Notes: generated by a model not told the origin, from the sequence alone. A stretch of 64,000 bases of DNA from Pseudomonadales bacterium (GCA_012103535.1 WLWQ01000003.1:434001-498000); one strand, 5' to 3'. Shown: positions 46,092 to 55,979, counted from the stretch's first letter. Translations and numbers: made by a program.

Positions 46092-47627
46092 GTGTCATTC
46101 GCCACAGTCTACTCCAGAGCTCCGCTTGGAATAGACGCAATCGAAGTCACCGTAGAAACTCATCTATCCAATGGGCTTCCTGCCTTTGCCATCGTCGGAC
46201 TACCGGAGACGGCCGTCAAAGAAGCGAAAGAGCGGGTAAGAAGCGCGATTCTTAATTCGGGACTGGAATTTCCGGTCAAACGCATAACCGTCAATCTCGC
46301 GCCAGCAGATTTACCAAAGTCTGGTGGTCGCTTCGATCTCGCCATCGCGCTAAGTATTCTTGCCGCTTCGAATCAAATTCCTCAAGAGTCGATTAGGAAC
46401 GCTGAAGTGGTTGGAGAATTAGCGCTTGATGGTAGTACTAGAGGCATAAGCGCGGTTATTCCATCCATCGTGGCAGCTAAGAAGAAAGCCAGACGAGCCA
46501 TCATCCCTTTTTCTAATCACAGGGAGCATGCTCTGGTGGAGTATGAAAATGTTTCTTGTGTTAGAAGCCTTTCGGAGTTTGTTGCGCAAGCTGTTTCCAG
46601 TAAACCACTCCTTTGTACGCATTCCTATGAAGAGCATTCCTTCGATCCATCTGCCTATCGCCTGGTGTTGGAACAACCCTTTGTCGCTATTAAGGGCCAG
46701 TCTCTAGCGAAGCGGGCGATTCAAATAGCAGCGAGTGGAGGTCATCATATTCTCCTGCTAGGACCACCCGGCAGCGGAAAAACGTTGCTCGCCCATAGCA
46801 TTCTCAGTTTGTTACCTCTTTTGGAAAACGAAGAGGCGATCGAAGTAGCCGCGATTCGATCGGTTGTTAATCAAACTGTTAATCAAGAGCACTGGCGCGT
46901 ACCACCGATGCGCGCTCCACACCATACGACTACCGGTGTTGCTTTAGTGGGGGGAGGCAATAAAGCCAGCCCTGGGGAAATTAGCCTGGCCCATAGGGGC
47001 ATACTCTTTCTCGACGAGTTAGCGGAGTTTAAGGCAGGGGTGCTGGATTCCTTGCGAGAGCCGTTAGAGTCAGGTGAAATTACGGTTAGCAGAGCTAACT
47101 ATCAGGTCAATTTTCCAGCAAAGTTTCAATTGATAGCCGCGATGAATCCTTGTCCTTGTGGACATGCCACTAACGAACATCAGAACTGCAGCTGTTCTAG
47201 TCAACAAATTAAAAAGTACCTGGGCAAACTCTCCGGGCCGTTCCTGGATCGAATCGATATGCTCTTGGAAGTTCCTGCATTGACCCAGGCCGAACTGCTT
47301 AACACGACTTCTGAGCCGGTGGACTGGCAATCAATTAAATATGCAATCGATACCTGTCGTGAGCTTCAGCTGCAAAGAAACGGCGGGAAATTGAATTCAG
47401 AGTTAACAATTACACAGATTGAGCAGTTCTGCGCCATCGATAAAGCGCTTAAACGCCAATTGGCTCATGCTATGGACAAGCTTCGACTCTCTGCCAGGGC
47501 GACTCATAAGGTCTTAAAGGTCGCTCGAACTTTAGCTGATTACGAAGGGAGTGAAAAAATTGGGAAGAACCACGTTTTCGAGGCTCTGAACTTTAGAAAA
47601 CAAAAGATATTGAATAGAGTGTTTTAG
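46092..47627 (+). CDS. comM: YifB/ComM-family AAA ATPase
   Basis: Mg-chelatase-like AAA+ protein of 511 residues, GTG start behind AAAGGA. In naturally competent gammaproteobacteria ComM is a branch-migration helicase for transformation. The N-terminal ChlI-like domain starts FATVYSRAPLGIDAIEVTVE. Walker A is GPPGSGKT, Walker B is GILFLDELAEF, and a Cys motif lies in NPCPCGHATNEHQNCSC. The C-terminal domain has LRLSARATHKVLKVARTLAD. Its stop overlaps the convergent ubiK by 4 bp. Confidence 0.94.
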   Translation: MSFATVYSRAPLGIDAIEVTVETHLSNGLPAFAIVGLPETAVKEAKERVRSAILNSGLEFPVKRITVNLAPADLPKSGGRFDLAIALSILAASNQIPQESIRNAEVVGELALDGSTRGISAVIPSIVAAKKKARRAIIPFSNHREHALVEYENVSCVRSLSEFVAQAVSSKPLLCTHSYEEHSFDPSAYRLVLEQPFVAIKGQSLAKRAIQIAASGGHHILLLGPPGSGKTLLAHSILSLLPLLENEEAIEVAAIRSVVNQTVNQEHWRVPPMRAPHHTTTGVALVGGGNKASPGEISLAHRGILFLDELAEFKAGVLDSLREPLESGEITVSRANYQVNFPAKFQLIAAMNPCPCGHATNEHQNCSCSSQQIKKYLGKLSGPFLDRIDMLLEVPALTQAELLNTTSEPVDWQSIKYAIDTCRELQLQRNGGKLNSELTITQIEQFCAIDKALKRQLAHAMDKLRLSARATHKVLKVARTLADYEGSEKIGKNHVFEALNFRKQKILNRVF

Positions 47628-47878
47628 ACTTCGTTTTTATCCAGTCGTTTTTCTAGCTCATTAATCAGTGATTCCAACTCGGCAATGCGAGTTTCCGCGC
47701 GTTGCAGCGCCTGGGCCTGTGACTCAAATTCTTCTCGGGTAAGTAAATCGAATTCTTGAAAGGTAGCTTTAACAGTTTGCTCTATTTTAGTGCGAAGCTC
47801 ATCTCGTAGTCCGCTGGCTGCAGGAATAAGAGCAGAAAGGCGTTTGCTTAAATCATTAAGGAGAGAGTTGTCGATCAT
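47624..47878 (-). CDS. ubiK: Ubiquinone biosynthesis accessory factor UbiK
   Basis: An 84-residue YqiC/BMFP-family protein. It has an amphipathic N-terminal helix (NDLSKRLSALIPAASGLRDELRTKIEQ) and a C-terminal trimeric coiled coil (about 48-82: FESQAQALQRAETRIAELESL). UbiK helps the soluble ubiquinone-synthesis complex. The pairing with comM near glnK-amtB matches the Pseudomonas gene order. Confidence 0.9.
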   Translation of the reverse strand: MIDNSLLNDLSKRLSALIPAASGLRDELRTKIEQTVKATFQEFDLLTREEFESQAQALQRAETRIAELESLINELEKRLDKNEV

Positions 47879-48006
47879 TTTTAATACTTAACCCAAAACA
47901 ATGAGAATTCATTTTAACACTTAATTTTCCAAAGCCCCGGAATAGAGCCCTCGTTTAACAAAATCTACGAAATTGCAACGGGCAATCCCATTATTGAACT
48001 TTCCTA

Positions 48007-48023
48007 TGCACATTCTTGGTGCG
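48007..48023. promoter_or_regulatory. NtrC-type enhancer site upstream of glnK
   Basis: TGCACATTCTTGGTGCG closely matches the NtrC palindrome TGCACC-N4-TGGTGCA. It lies about 120 bp upstream of the sigma-54 promoter, the usual enhancer distance. Confidence 0.65.
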
Positions 48024-48137
48024 ACCCCTAAGTAAACGCACAACCAACGCCCAGGGATATTGGCTAATTCAATAAATTCAGGGGCGGAAAAGTAGCCGCG
48101 TTAACTATCTTGTTGTTTTTTCTTACAAAAAGACAAC

Positions 48138-48153
48138 TGGCACGACCCCTGCA
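48138..48153 (+). promoter_or_regulatory. Sigma-54 promoter of glnK-amtB
   Basis: TGGCACGACCCCTGCA has the invariant GG and GC spaced as in -24/-12 promoters (consensus TGGCACG-N4-TTGCA). It lies 64 bp before the glnK start. With the NtrC-type site upstream it indicates nitrogen-limited expression. The rest of the 338-bp gap (47879-48216) holds nothing else I recognise. Confidence 0.85.
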
Positions 48154-48156
48154 TAG

Positions 48157-48555
<399 letters not shown>

Positions 48556-48605
48556 AACAATTCATAGAAAGGTGGTCTGGGGAATAGATCACAACGGAGG
48601 TAAAG

Positions 48606-49871
48606 GTGGAAAATCAAATTTTTGAACTTCAGTACGCAATGGATACGTTCTATTTTCTTATCTGTGGCGCACTAGTAATGTGGATGGCAGCAGGCTTCTC
48701 CATGTTAGAGGCTGGGCTCGTCCGCTCTAAAAATACAACTGAAATCCTGACAAAGAACGTCTCTTTGTTTGCTGTGTCTTGCATTATGTACCTGGTCTGC
48801 GGTTACGCGATCATGTACGACGGTGGAATTTTCCTTTCCGGTATACAAGGCGGAGAGGACTTAGTGTCAGCGGCGTTGGCAGCATCGGCAGAAGAAGGCT
48901 TCGATGGCGGAGCAGTCTACGCAGATGCATCAGATTTCTTCTTCCAGGTAGTGTTTGTAGCCACGGCAATGTCGATCGTTTCAGGAGCCGTAGCGGAAAG
49001 AATGAAGCTTTGGGCTTTTCTTGCCTTTGCCGTAGTAATGACCGGTTTTATTTACCCTATGGAAGGATCATGGACCTGGAATGGCGATGCAGTGTTCGGC
49101 ATGTACACGCTGGGTGATCTTGGCTTTTCCGATTTCGCTGGATCCGGAATAGTACATATGGCGGGTGCTTCTGCTGCTATTGCAGGGGTCATATTACTCG
49201 GGCCGAGAAAAGGAAAGTATTCTTCTACCGGTACGGTTCAGCCAATTCCTGGTGCGAATCTCCCTTTGGCAACATTAGGCACATTTATTCTGTGGATGGG
49301 CTGGTTTGGATTTAACGGTGGATCAGTCTTGAAGCTTGGCGATATTACCAGCGCAAACTCTGTTGCCATGGTATTTCTAAATACGAATGCCGCTGCAGCA
49401 GGAGGTTTAATAGGAGCCCTGATACTGGCAAGAATCATGTTTGGTAAGGCCGACCTTACCATGGCCCTTAATGGTGCGCTTGCGGGTTTAGTCGCAATTA
49501 CCGCTGAGCCCACCACTCCCACGGCTCTAGAGGCGACCATTTTTGGATTTATCGGTGGAGTGATTGTTGTTCTAAGCATTGTTGGAATGGACAAGTTAAA
49601 GATCGATGATCCTGTAGGCGCAATTTCAGTGCACGGTACCGTCGGTCTATTCGGCCTGCTCTTAGTGCCTCTGACTAACGATGGTTCTACCTTTACTGGA
49701 CAAATCATTGGTGCATTAACAATCTTCGTCTGGGTGTTTGCCACTAGCTTTGCCGTGTGGTTCGCGCTGAAGACGGTAATGGGAATCAGAGTATCTGAAG
49801 AGGAAGAACACGAAGGTGTGGATTTCGCAGAATGCGGAATGGAAGCTTATCCGGAATTTGTAACTCAGTAA
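48606..49871 (+). CDS. amtB: Ammonium transporter AmtB
   Basis: Ammonium channel of 421 residues with eleven predicted membrane segments. The twin pore His residues lie in GIVHMAGASAAIAGV and SVHGTVGLFGLL, and GAVAERMKLWAF belongs to the recruitment region. GTG at 48606 is placed 5 nt after GGAGG. There is no cleavable signal before the first membrane segment. It is cotranscribed with glnK and followed by a terminator. Confidence 0.96.
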   Translation: MENQIFELQYAMDTFYFLICGALVMWMAAGFSMLEAGLVRSKNTTEILTKNVSLFAVSCIMYLVCGYAIMYDGGIFLSGIQGGEDLVSAALAASAEEGFDGGAVYADASDFFFQVVFVATAMSIVSGAVAERMKLWAFLAFAVVMTGFIYPMEGSWTWNGDAVFGMYTLGDLGFSDFAGSGIVHMAGASAAIAGVILLGPRKGKYSSTGTVQPIPGANLPLATLGTFILWMGWFGFNGGSVLKLGDITSANSVAMVFLNTNAAAAGGLIGALILARIMFGKADLTMALNGALAGLVAITAEPTTPTALEATIFGFIGGVIVVLSIVGMDKLKIDDPVGAISVHGTVGLFGLLLVPLTNDGSTFTGQIIGALTIFVWVFATSFAVWFALKTVMGIRVSEEEEHEGVDFAECGMEAYPEFVTQ

Positions 49872-49897
49872 TTTCTCTCTATCGAAAGATGAATTTA

Positions 49898-49928
49898 AGC
49901 GCCATTGGATTCAATGGCGCTTTTTTTT
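49898..49928 (+). terminator. Rho-independent terminator after amtB
   Basis: A perfect 10-bp stem AGCGCCATTG / CAATGGCGCT with a GATT loop is followed by a run of T. It ends the glnK-amtB transcript. Confidence 0.93.
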
Positions 49929-50078
49929 GCTTAACACTTTAGTAAAGAATCGTTTTATAACCAATTCGAATATAAAACGACTCATTCCTCCTGGCAGCAC
50001 TTTCCAATTGAACTACTCTATTAGAGAAAATTCTGAACTCTGTTTTGGTGAATAGCCAAGCATTAATGAGGTTGCATC

Positions 50079-50321
50079 ATGGCGGTAAACGCAGAGACTA
50101 AAAACAAACAAACAGACACTATCGATTTAAATGTGATCGGTAGCAAAGACGAGGCCGCGGAAAATAGAACGGTCGCTTCTCGTACCCTATTACGCAGTAA
50201 AGTCGAAGAAGATATCGCCGCTTTTATTGCGCGCGGCGGCACCATAGACGAGGTTTCTCCAGACGCTACTGCAGATCCCCCGAAGAAGCCGGAAAACAAC
50301 TACGGCAGCCGCGCTATCTAA
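50079..50321 (+). CDS. sutA: SutA-like RNA-polymerase-binding regulator
   Basis: An 80-residue, mostly disordered protein. Its C-terminus RGGTIDEVSPDATADPPKKPENNYGSRAI (residues about 52-80) matches the C-terminal tail of Pseudomonas SutA, which has ADPPKKPDSKYGSRPI. SutA binds RNA polymerase and helps maintain expression in slow-growing cells. The acidic N-terminal tail of the Pseudomonas protein is much shorter here. The position directly after glnK-amtB is the same as in Pseudomonas, which strengthens the call. Confidence 0.8.
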   Translation: MAVNAETKNKQTDTIDLNVIGSKDEAAENRTVASRTLLRSKVEEDIAAFIARGGTIDEVSPDATADPPKKPENNYGSRAI

Positions 50322-50371
50322 GTGTTACCCAGTTAACACTGCACCCTCCTGCTTTAATTTAGTTCGCTAAA

Positions 50372-50414
50372 TGTGAGCTCTCTCACAAGATTATGAGGTC
50401 AAGCTGGGTAAGCT
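50372..50414 (+). promoter_or_regulatory. Perfect CRP-type palindrome before the HD-GYP gene
   Basis: TGTGAGCTCTCTCACA (50372-50387) is a perfect TGTGA-N6-TCACA site. The hexamer at the class II distance (TAAGCT, 50409-50414) is poor and would put the transcript start 1 nt before the ATG at 50422, giving a leaderless message. The site could equally act as a repressor or use another start. Confidence 0.6.
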
Positions 50415-50421
50415 TGATCTC

Positions 50422-51729
50422 ATGCCCGTACAAGAACCATCAATTGCTGGTGACAATTTACTCCGTATTGAAAGCAGAGATTTGCTGATTGGGATGTTCG
50501 TAGCTGAGCTAGACTGTGCCTGGTCAGCGACCCCGTTTCCCATGGGTGGATTTCATGTCAAAACCGTGGGCGATATTCAAATCCTGCAGAAATACTGCAA
50601 GCAAGTCGTGCTTGACACGAATCGCGGCACAAGTCCTCCAGCAAAGCGCAAAGCTGACCTAACGATTCTGAGTAGTGCCCGCCAGGCAGCACCTTCTGCA
50701 GCAGCACTAAAAGTAGATCGAGACACTTACCCGGTTACCCAAACGGTTAAGCAACAAATAGACAAAGCACATCAGGAATACCAGGCACTTGTAAGCGCAT
50801 TCCAGCAGGTAGCTGATGGAGTAAGGCATGGCAAGAAGCTTAATCTGGCGCAATTAGACAATTCCACAGCGAATATAATCACTGCAATTCTCGCAAATCC
50901 TCAGACTTTGATTTGGATTCTTAATACGGAATCCAGCCCACCAACTCCTAGTGCTTATTGTATTCGTGCAGCGATCTGGGCAGCAATACTCGCCCGCCAA
51001 TTCGGCATGCCAGAGAAAGAGATTACCTTGCTTTTTCAGGGCACCTTACTTTGCGATATCGGCTTGCACCTGCTGCCTGAAAGGCTGGTAAATAAGCGTG
51101 GCCCATTTCGCAAGAAGGAATTTCTGGCTTATCGAAAGCATGTTGAGTTCAGCTTGGAACTACTAAGCCAACATCCAGAATTGGATGAAGTTATCTCTCG
51201 AATTGTTCAATGTCACCATGAACGGCATGACGGACTAGGATTTCCACGGGGCATTAAAGGCGAGCAACTACCTTCTTTAGCACGTTTTGCCAATATGGCC
51301 TATTGCTTCGAACGCTTGTTATTCACAAACACTGAAGAACGAAAAACCTCACCGGCAAAAGCAATTACCCGATTGTACAAACAACGGATGCTTAAGTTCC
51401 CAGAGCAGCTCATTGTGGAATTCATTCATGTAATGGGAATGTATCCTATTGGCAGTGTGGTAGAACTATCGACCGGAGAACTGGCTATCATTCTTGAGCA
51501 GAATGAATCGGAGCGTTTGTTCCCTAAAATTGCAGTTATCTCGGATAGAGAGCAACAGATACTCAAGAAGCCTAAAAGTATAGATTTAAGTGCTAACAAG
51601 AAATCTGGTACGAGCCGTACTATTAGCAATAGCGCAAACATGGAATCGTTGAAACTCAATCTGGAAGATTATCGGTTTCAGTTTTTTGGCAAAAAAATCG
51701 GAATAGGCTCGATGGCTCTCCGACTCTAA
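50422..51729 (+). CDS. HD-GYP domain protein with degenerate active site
   Basis: A 435-residue protein with an N-terminal DUF3391 domain (about 12-70: LLRIESRDLLIGMFVAELDCAW, PFPMGGF) and a C-terminal HD-GYP domain (about 165-340). HD-GYP proteins degrade cyclic di-GMP. Here the HD dyad is C211-D212 (LLCDIGL) and the following Lys of DIGK is L215, while the signature reads HHERHDGLGFP (H265, H266, G273-F274-P275) instead of ending GYP. Loss of a metal-binding His suggests reduced or absent catalysis, perhaps a binding role. No Shine-Dalgarno lies close to the ATG. Confidence 0.87.
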   Translation: MPVQEPSIAGDNLLRIESRDLLIGMFVAELDCAWSATPFPMGGFHVKTVGDIQILQKYCKQVVLDTNRGTSPPAKRKADLTILSSARQAAPSAAALKVDRDTYPVTQTVKQQIDKAHQEYQALVSAFQQVADGVRHGKKLNLAQLDNSTANIITAILANPQTLIWILNTESSPPTPSAYCIRAAIWAAILARQFGMPEKEITLLFQGTLLCDIGLHLLPERLVNKRGPFRKKEFLAYRKHVEFSLELLSQHPELDEVISRIVQCHHERHDGLGFPRGIKGEQLPSLARFANMAYCFERLLFTNTEERKTSPAKAITRLYKQRMLKFPEQLIVEFIHVMGMYPIGSVVELSTGELAIILEQNESERLFPKIAVISDREQQILKKPKSIDLSANKKSGTSRTISNSANMESLKLNLEDYRFQFFGKKIGIGSMALRL

Positions 51730-51745
51730 TGCATCGCATCAATCG

Positions 51746-52477
51746 CTAATTCCCGTATAAATTCTGAAGTATCGCAAGTGCTGCGACAGGTGCAGTTTCT
51801 GTTCGAAGAATTCGTTGACCTAAATTTACCGTTTCATATTCATGATTTTTAGCAGCGTCGAGTTCGTTGTTCGAAAAGCCACCTTCTGGCCCTACTAGCA
51901 TCACAACAGAGCTGGCCACTTCTACCTTTGTAAGATTCTTTTCTCCACTAGCATCGAGGATCAGTTTGGTAGCAACCGACTGACTTTCCACGAAAGCATT
52001 AAAGGAAGATGGAACATGAATTTCCGGCGGTGAATGAGAGCCACATTGTTCACATGCGGAAACTGCAATGCGCTGCCAATGGCGCAGTTTATTCTCGAGA
52101 CGTTTCGACTCTTTAAGTTTTACTTCGCCGAATTCAGTGTAAAGTGGTGAAATTTCACTTACCCCAAGTTCGACAGATTTTTGAATGGCGAAATCCATGC
52201 GATCGCCTTTGGACAATCCAATCCCAAGATGAATAAACAATGGCAGCTGCAGCGGCTCCACAACTTGTTTATTTAGATCAACAATTATTTCTTTCTTGGA
52301 AATTGCTGCAATTGTTCCTTGGATATCACCTGCATTCCCATTGAACAAAACAATTGCATTGCCTTCTTTAAGGCGTAACACGTTTACGAGGTAGTGAGCC
52401 GTATCAGCATTAAGTGATACAGATTCACCAACTTGAAGATTATCTTTGTAATAGATTCGCGATACGCGCATTGGCAC
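51746..52477 (-). CDS. rsmE: 16S rRNA m3U1498 methyltransferase RsmE
   Basis: SPOUT-class rRNA methyltransferase of 243 residues acting on the 30S subunit. The N-terminal PUA-like domain (about 1-75) has HYLVNVLRLKEGNAIVLFNG; the C-terminal domain has GLSKGDRMDFAIQKSVELGVSEI, the knot segment VVMLVGPEGGFSNNE, and VNLGQRILRTETAPVAAL. It is the last gene of the SAM-cycle run, 9 bp after metF, and converges on the HD-GYP gene with a 16-bp gap. Confidence 0.95.
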   Translation of the reverse strand: MPMRVSRIYYKDNLQVGESVSLNADTAHYLVNVLRLKEGNAIVLFNGNAGDIQGTIAAISKKEIIVDLNKQVVEPLQLPLFIHLGIGLSKGDRMDFAIQKSVELGVSEISPLYTEFGEVKLKESKRLENKLRHWQRIAVSACEQCGSHSPPEIHVPSSFNAFVESQSVATKLILDASGEKNLTKVEVASSVVMLVGPEGGFSNNELDAAKNHEYETVNLGQRILRTETAPVAALAILQNLYGN

Positions 52478-52486
52478 TTAGGGCTC

Positions 52487-53329
52487 TTATCGATCCGATA
52501 AGGAAAGGTTATTCCAAATTTTAGTCACGCTGCCGGAGAGATTCATGGAGTAGAAATGCAGCCCTGGTGCTCCACCGTCTAATAAGGCGTCACAAAGTTC
52601 GGTAACAATTTCGATGCCGAAATCTCTCAGGCTATCCTTATCGCTGCCAAAACATTCCAGCCGATTACACAACCAACGTGGAATCTCGGCACCACAGTTG
52701 TTACTAAAACGCGACAAGTTTTCGTAATTAGTAATGGGCATAACACCGGGTACGATTGGGATATCAATGCCTTTGCCTTGGCAATAATCGACGAAACGAA
52801 AATAAGCGTCAGCATTATAAAAATACTGAGTAATGGCCGAATTCGCACCGGCATCCACCTTTTGTTTGAAGTAATCAACATCAGATTCGTAGCTGTTGGA
52901 ATCTGGGTGGGTTTCCGGATAACAAGCCACATCGATGTGGAAATGATCACCTGTTTCACTGCGAATAAATTCAACCAGTTCACTGGCAAAGCGATGATGG
53001 ATGGCAGCGCCAGAAGGCAGATCTCCCCGTAAGGCAACCAGGCGATTGATTCCCGCTTCCCTATAGGTCGCAAGTAACGCCTTCACTTCCTCATCATCGG
53101 TTCCACCAAAAGAAAGATGGGGAGCAACGTTTGAACCCAGGGCCGCGTAGCGCAGCACGATTTGCTGCGTGCCTTTCTTCGTCGAACCTCCCGCCCCATA
53201 AGTAACGGAAAAGAAATCGGGACTAAGCAGTGCTAATTGCTCATGCACGACGTCCAGTTTAGCTTCACCCTCGGCGGTGCGCGGAGGGTAAAACTCAATG
53301 CTAAACTTATTTGTCTCTTCTACAGCCAT
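52487..53329 (-). CDS. metF: 5,10-methylenetetrahydrofolate reductase
   Basis: FAD-dependent TIM-barrel enzyme of 280 residues that makes 5-methyl-THF for methionine synthesis. Motifs are FSIEFYPPRTAEGE with the catalytic Glu, FFSVTYGAGGSTKKGT, RLVALRGDLPSG and ITQYFYNADAYFRFVD. ATG at 53329 is preferred to a TTG 6 bp upstream. The 65 bp before it hold the 21-bp repeats derived from the ahcY 3' end and no clear Shine-Dalgarno. Confidence 0.95.
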   Translation of the reverse strand: MAVEETNKFSIEFYPPRTAEGEAKLDVVHEQLALLSPDFFSVTYGAGGSTKKGTQQIVLRYAALGSNVAPHLSFGGTDDEEVKALLATYREAGINRLVALRGDLPSGAAIHHRFASELVEFIRSETGDHFHIDVACYPETHPDSNSYESDVDYFKQKVDAGANSAITQYFYNADAYFRFVDYCQGKGIDIPIVPGVMPITNYENLSRFSNNCGAEIPRWLCNRLECFGSDKDSLRDFGIEIVTELCDALLDGGAPGLHFYSMNLSGSVTKIWNNLSLSDR

Positions 53330-53352
53330 GAGCAATTATTAAGAAAGAATAC

Positions 53353-53408
53353 TTAGTACTTATAAAAGTACTGTTAGTACTTGTAAAAGTACTATTAGTA
53401 CTTGTAAG
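53353..53408. repeat. 21-bp tandem repeat built from the ahcY 3' end
   Basis: Two full 21-bp units (53353-53373 and 53374-53394, three differences by eye) are followed by a partial third copy at 53395-53408, which is the real end of ahcY (last codons plus stop). Each junction gives an inverted repeat of AGTACTT-type arms, so the minus-strand transcript can fold serial small hairpins between ahcY and metF. Confidence 0.85.
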
Positions 53409-54801
53409 TATCGTTCTTATACGGTCCTTCCACCGAAACATTAATGTACTCTGCCTGACCCTGGGTTAACTGAGTTAACACACCACCGAATCCTTCCACC
53501 ATCAGTGCGGCTACTTCCTCATCCAGATGTTTTGGCAAAACTTCAACGGTAATGCCGGACTTTTTAAAGTCGTCAGACAAATCCGCAAATTTTCGCTCAT
53601 ACAAAAACATTTGTGCGAGCACCTGATTGGCGAATGAGCCATCCATGATGCGAGATGGGTGTCCAGTTGCATTACCAAGATTAATTAGGCGACCTTCGGA
53701 TAAAAGAATTAAATAGTTATCCTGATCTGCTTGGCCAGCGCGATAGATCTTATGAACCTGGGGCTTAACTTCATCCCATTCCCAGTTTTCGCGCATATAG
53801 GCGGTATCGATTTCGTTATCGAAGTGTCCTATGTTGCAGATGATGGCGCCGTGCTTCACCGTGTCCAACATGTACTGGTCACAGACGTTTACATTTCCTG
53901 TGGCTGTCACGATTAAATCCAATTTGCCTAATAAGCTGGTATCGATAGCGTCGGCACTTCCCGTGTTTTTGCCATCGACGTAAGGCGACACAACTTCGAA
54001 TCCATCCATACATGCTTGCATGGCACAAATCGGATCGATTTCTGCAATTTTTACAATCATGCCTTCTTGACGCAGACTTTGCGCAGATCCTTTCCCTACA
54101 TCACCATAGCCAACCACCAATGCATGTTTGCCAGCTAACAACATGTCGGTGCCGCGCTTAATGCCGTCGTTAAGACTATGTCGACAACCATACTTGTTGT
54201 CGTTTTTAGATTTGGTCACAGCATCATTAACATTAATCGCTGGAACTTTAAGCGATCCTTCTTCCATCATTTCTAACAGTCGATGTACGCCGGTTGTGGT
54301 TTCTTCGGTGATACCGTGAATGTGATTTAGCAACTCTGGGTATTTTTCATGAACCATGTCCGTTAGATCACCGCCATCATCAAGAATCATATTGGCATCC
54401 CAGGGCTTGCCATCTTTTAAGATGGTTTGTTCGATACACCACATGCCTTCATCTTCAGTCTGACCCTTCCAGGCATAGACAGCGACACCGGATGCAGCGA
54501 TGCATGCGGCTGCGTGGTCCTGTGTAGAAAAAATATTACAGGATGACCAGCGTACTTCTGCACCCAGGGCAACCAGGGTTTCAATTAACACTGCGGTTTG
54601 CACGGTCATGTGGATACAGCCTAGAATTTTGGCGCCCGCCAACGGTTGCTCTTGCTGGTACTTGGCACGCAATGACATTAGAGCTGGCATTTCCGCCTCA
54701 GCAAGGGTGACTTCCTTACGACCAAAATCAGCAAGACTAATATCAGCAACTTTATAATCTTCAGTTTCCGTTGCCGCTTCTTGTACAGATAAATTATTCA
54801 T
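53395..54801 (-). CDS. ahcY: S-adenosylhomocysteine hydrolase
   Basis: NAD-dependent enzyme of 468 residues that splits SAH into adenosine and homocysteine. The SAM-cycle signatures [53 protein letters not shown] and the Rossmann motif [15 protein letters not shown] are present, as is [10 protein letters not shown]. The C-terminus DTYKY is the conserved Lys-Tyr end. It lies 17 bp after metK. Its 3' end has seeded the tandem repeat that follows. Confidence 0.97.
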   Translation of the reverse strand: MNNLSVQEAATETEDYKVADISLADFGRKEVTLAEAEMPALMSLRAKYQQEQPLAGAKILGCIHMTVQTAVLIETLVALGAEVRWSSCNIFSTQDHAAACIAASGVAVYAWKGQTEDEGMWCIEQTILKDGKPWDANMILDDGGDLTDMVHEKYPELLNHIHGITEETTTGVHRLLEMMEEGSLKVPAINVNDAVTKSKNDNKYGCRHSLNDGIKRGTDMLLAGKHALVVGYGDVGKGSAQSLRQEGMIVKIAEIDPICAMQACMDGFEVVSPYVDGKNTGSADAIDTSLLGKLDLIVTATGNVNVCDQYMLDTVKHGAIICNIGHFDNEIDTAYMRENWEWDEVKPQVHKIYRAGQADQDNYLILLSEGRLINLGNATGHPSRIMDGSFANQVLAQMFLYERKFADLSDDFKKSGITVEVLPKHLDEEVAALMVEGFGGVLTQLTQGQAEYINVSVEGPYKNDTYKY

Positions 54802-54818
54802 TATTCGCTCCTTTGCCT

Positions 54819-55979
54819 TTACAGCCCCGCATCACTCTTGAGTGCATCAGCCTTATCAGTTCTTTCCCAAGTAAAATCTGCTTCTTCGCGGCCGAAGTGA
54901 CCATAAGCTGCAGTTTGACGATAAATTGGTCGCAATAAATCCAACATTTCGATTAGTCCTTTCGGGCGCAGCTCGAAATGATTGCGCACCAGTTCAACAA
55001 TTTTTTCGTCACTAATTTTTCCAGTACCGAAAGTTTCAATACTGATGGAAGTTGGCTCCGCTACACCGATGGCATAGGAAAGTTGCAATTCACAACGATC
55101 AGCGATTCCAGCAGCAACTAAATTTTTGGCAACATAGCGCGCCAGATAGGCCGCCGATCTATCCACCTTGGAAGGATCTTTTCCGGAAAAAGCACCACCA
55201 CCATGACGCGCCATACCACCGTAGGTATCTACAATTATTTTCCGGCCGGTGAGACCGCAGTCGCCGTGTGGTCCGCCGATTACAAAGCGGCCGGTGGGAT
55301 TAATAAAGTATTTAGTGTTCTCATCAATCCATTCTGCGGGCAGTACTGGTTTAATAATTTCTTCCATGACCGCTTCGCGCAATTCTTCCAATGAAACTTC
55401 ATCACGATGTTGAGTCGAAAGCACTACTGCATCGATGCCAACAGGATTGCCATCTTCATAACGCATGGTTAACTGGCTTTTCGCATCTGGTTCGAGCCAG
55501 GTGAGTGTGCCGTTATTCCGCACTTCCGATTGGCGTTTTACCAACAGGTGCGAATAGGTGATTGGTGCCGGCATTAAGACATCGGTTTCATTCGATGCAT
55601 AGCCAAACATCAGGCCCTGGTCACCAGCTCCCTGTTCATGATCGGCAGATTCGTCAACTCCCATTGCAATGTCAGGAGACTGACTGCCAATGGCATTGAG
55701 AACTGCGCAAGTATTGCTATCGAAGCCGCTTTCGGAATGGTTGTAGCCAATATCATTTACCACGTCCCGAACAATGTTCTCTACATCAACATAGCCCTCA
55801 GTCGTAATTTCGCCCGCAACGATTACCATGCCGGTCTTTACCATCGTCTCACAGGCAACCCGAGACTTCTGATCCTGTTCCAGCAGGGCATCCAGAATGG
55901 CATCGGAAATCTGATCTGCCATTTTGTCAGGGTGTCCTTCTGATACCGATTCAGAAGTAAACAAACTTGTTTCTGCCAT
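54819..55979 (-). CDS. metK: S-adenosylmethionine synthetase
   Basis: A 386-residue enzyme making SAM from methionine and ATP. It shows [33 protein letters not shown], the phosphate loop [21 protein letters not shown], and [19 protein letters not shown], all at the expected places. It is preceded by AAAGGAAAT and lies 38 bp after the regulator gene sahR, with ahcY next. The gap is too short for a SAM or SAH riboswitch. Confidence 0.97.
   Translation of the reverse strand: MAETSLFTSESVSEGHPDKMADQISDAILDALLEQDQKSRVACETMVKTGMVIVAGEITTEGYVDVENIVRDVVNDIGYNHSESGFDSNTCAVLNAIGSQSPDIAMGVDESADHEQGAGDQGLMFGYASNETDVLMPAPITYSHLLVKRQSEVRNNGTLTWLEPDAKSQLTMRYEDGNPVGIDAVVLSTQHRDEVSLEELREAVMEEIIKPVLPAEWIDENTKYFINPTGRFVIGGPHGDCGLTGRKIIVDTYGGMARHGGGAFSGKDPSKVDRSAAYLARYVAKNLVAAGIADRCELQLSYAIGVAEPTSISIETFGTGKISDEKIVELVRNHFELRPKGLIEMLDLLRPIYRQTAAYGHFGREEADFTWERTDKADALKSDAGL

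Noticed and set aside
54802-54818. Possible SAH or SAM riboswitch before ahcY or metK
   Set aside because: Only 17 bp separate metK and ahcY and 38 bp separate sahR and metK, too short for these riboswitches; control by SahR is sufficient.
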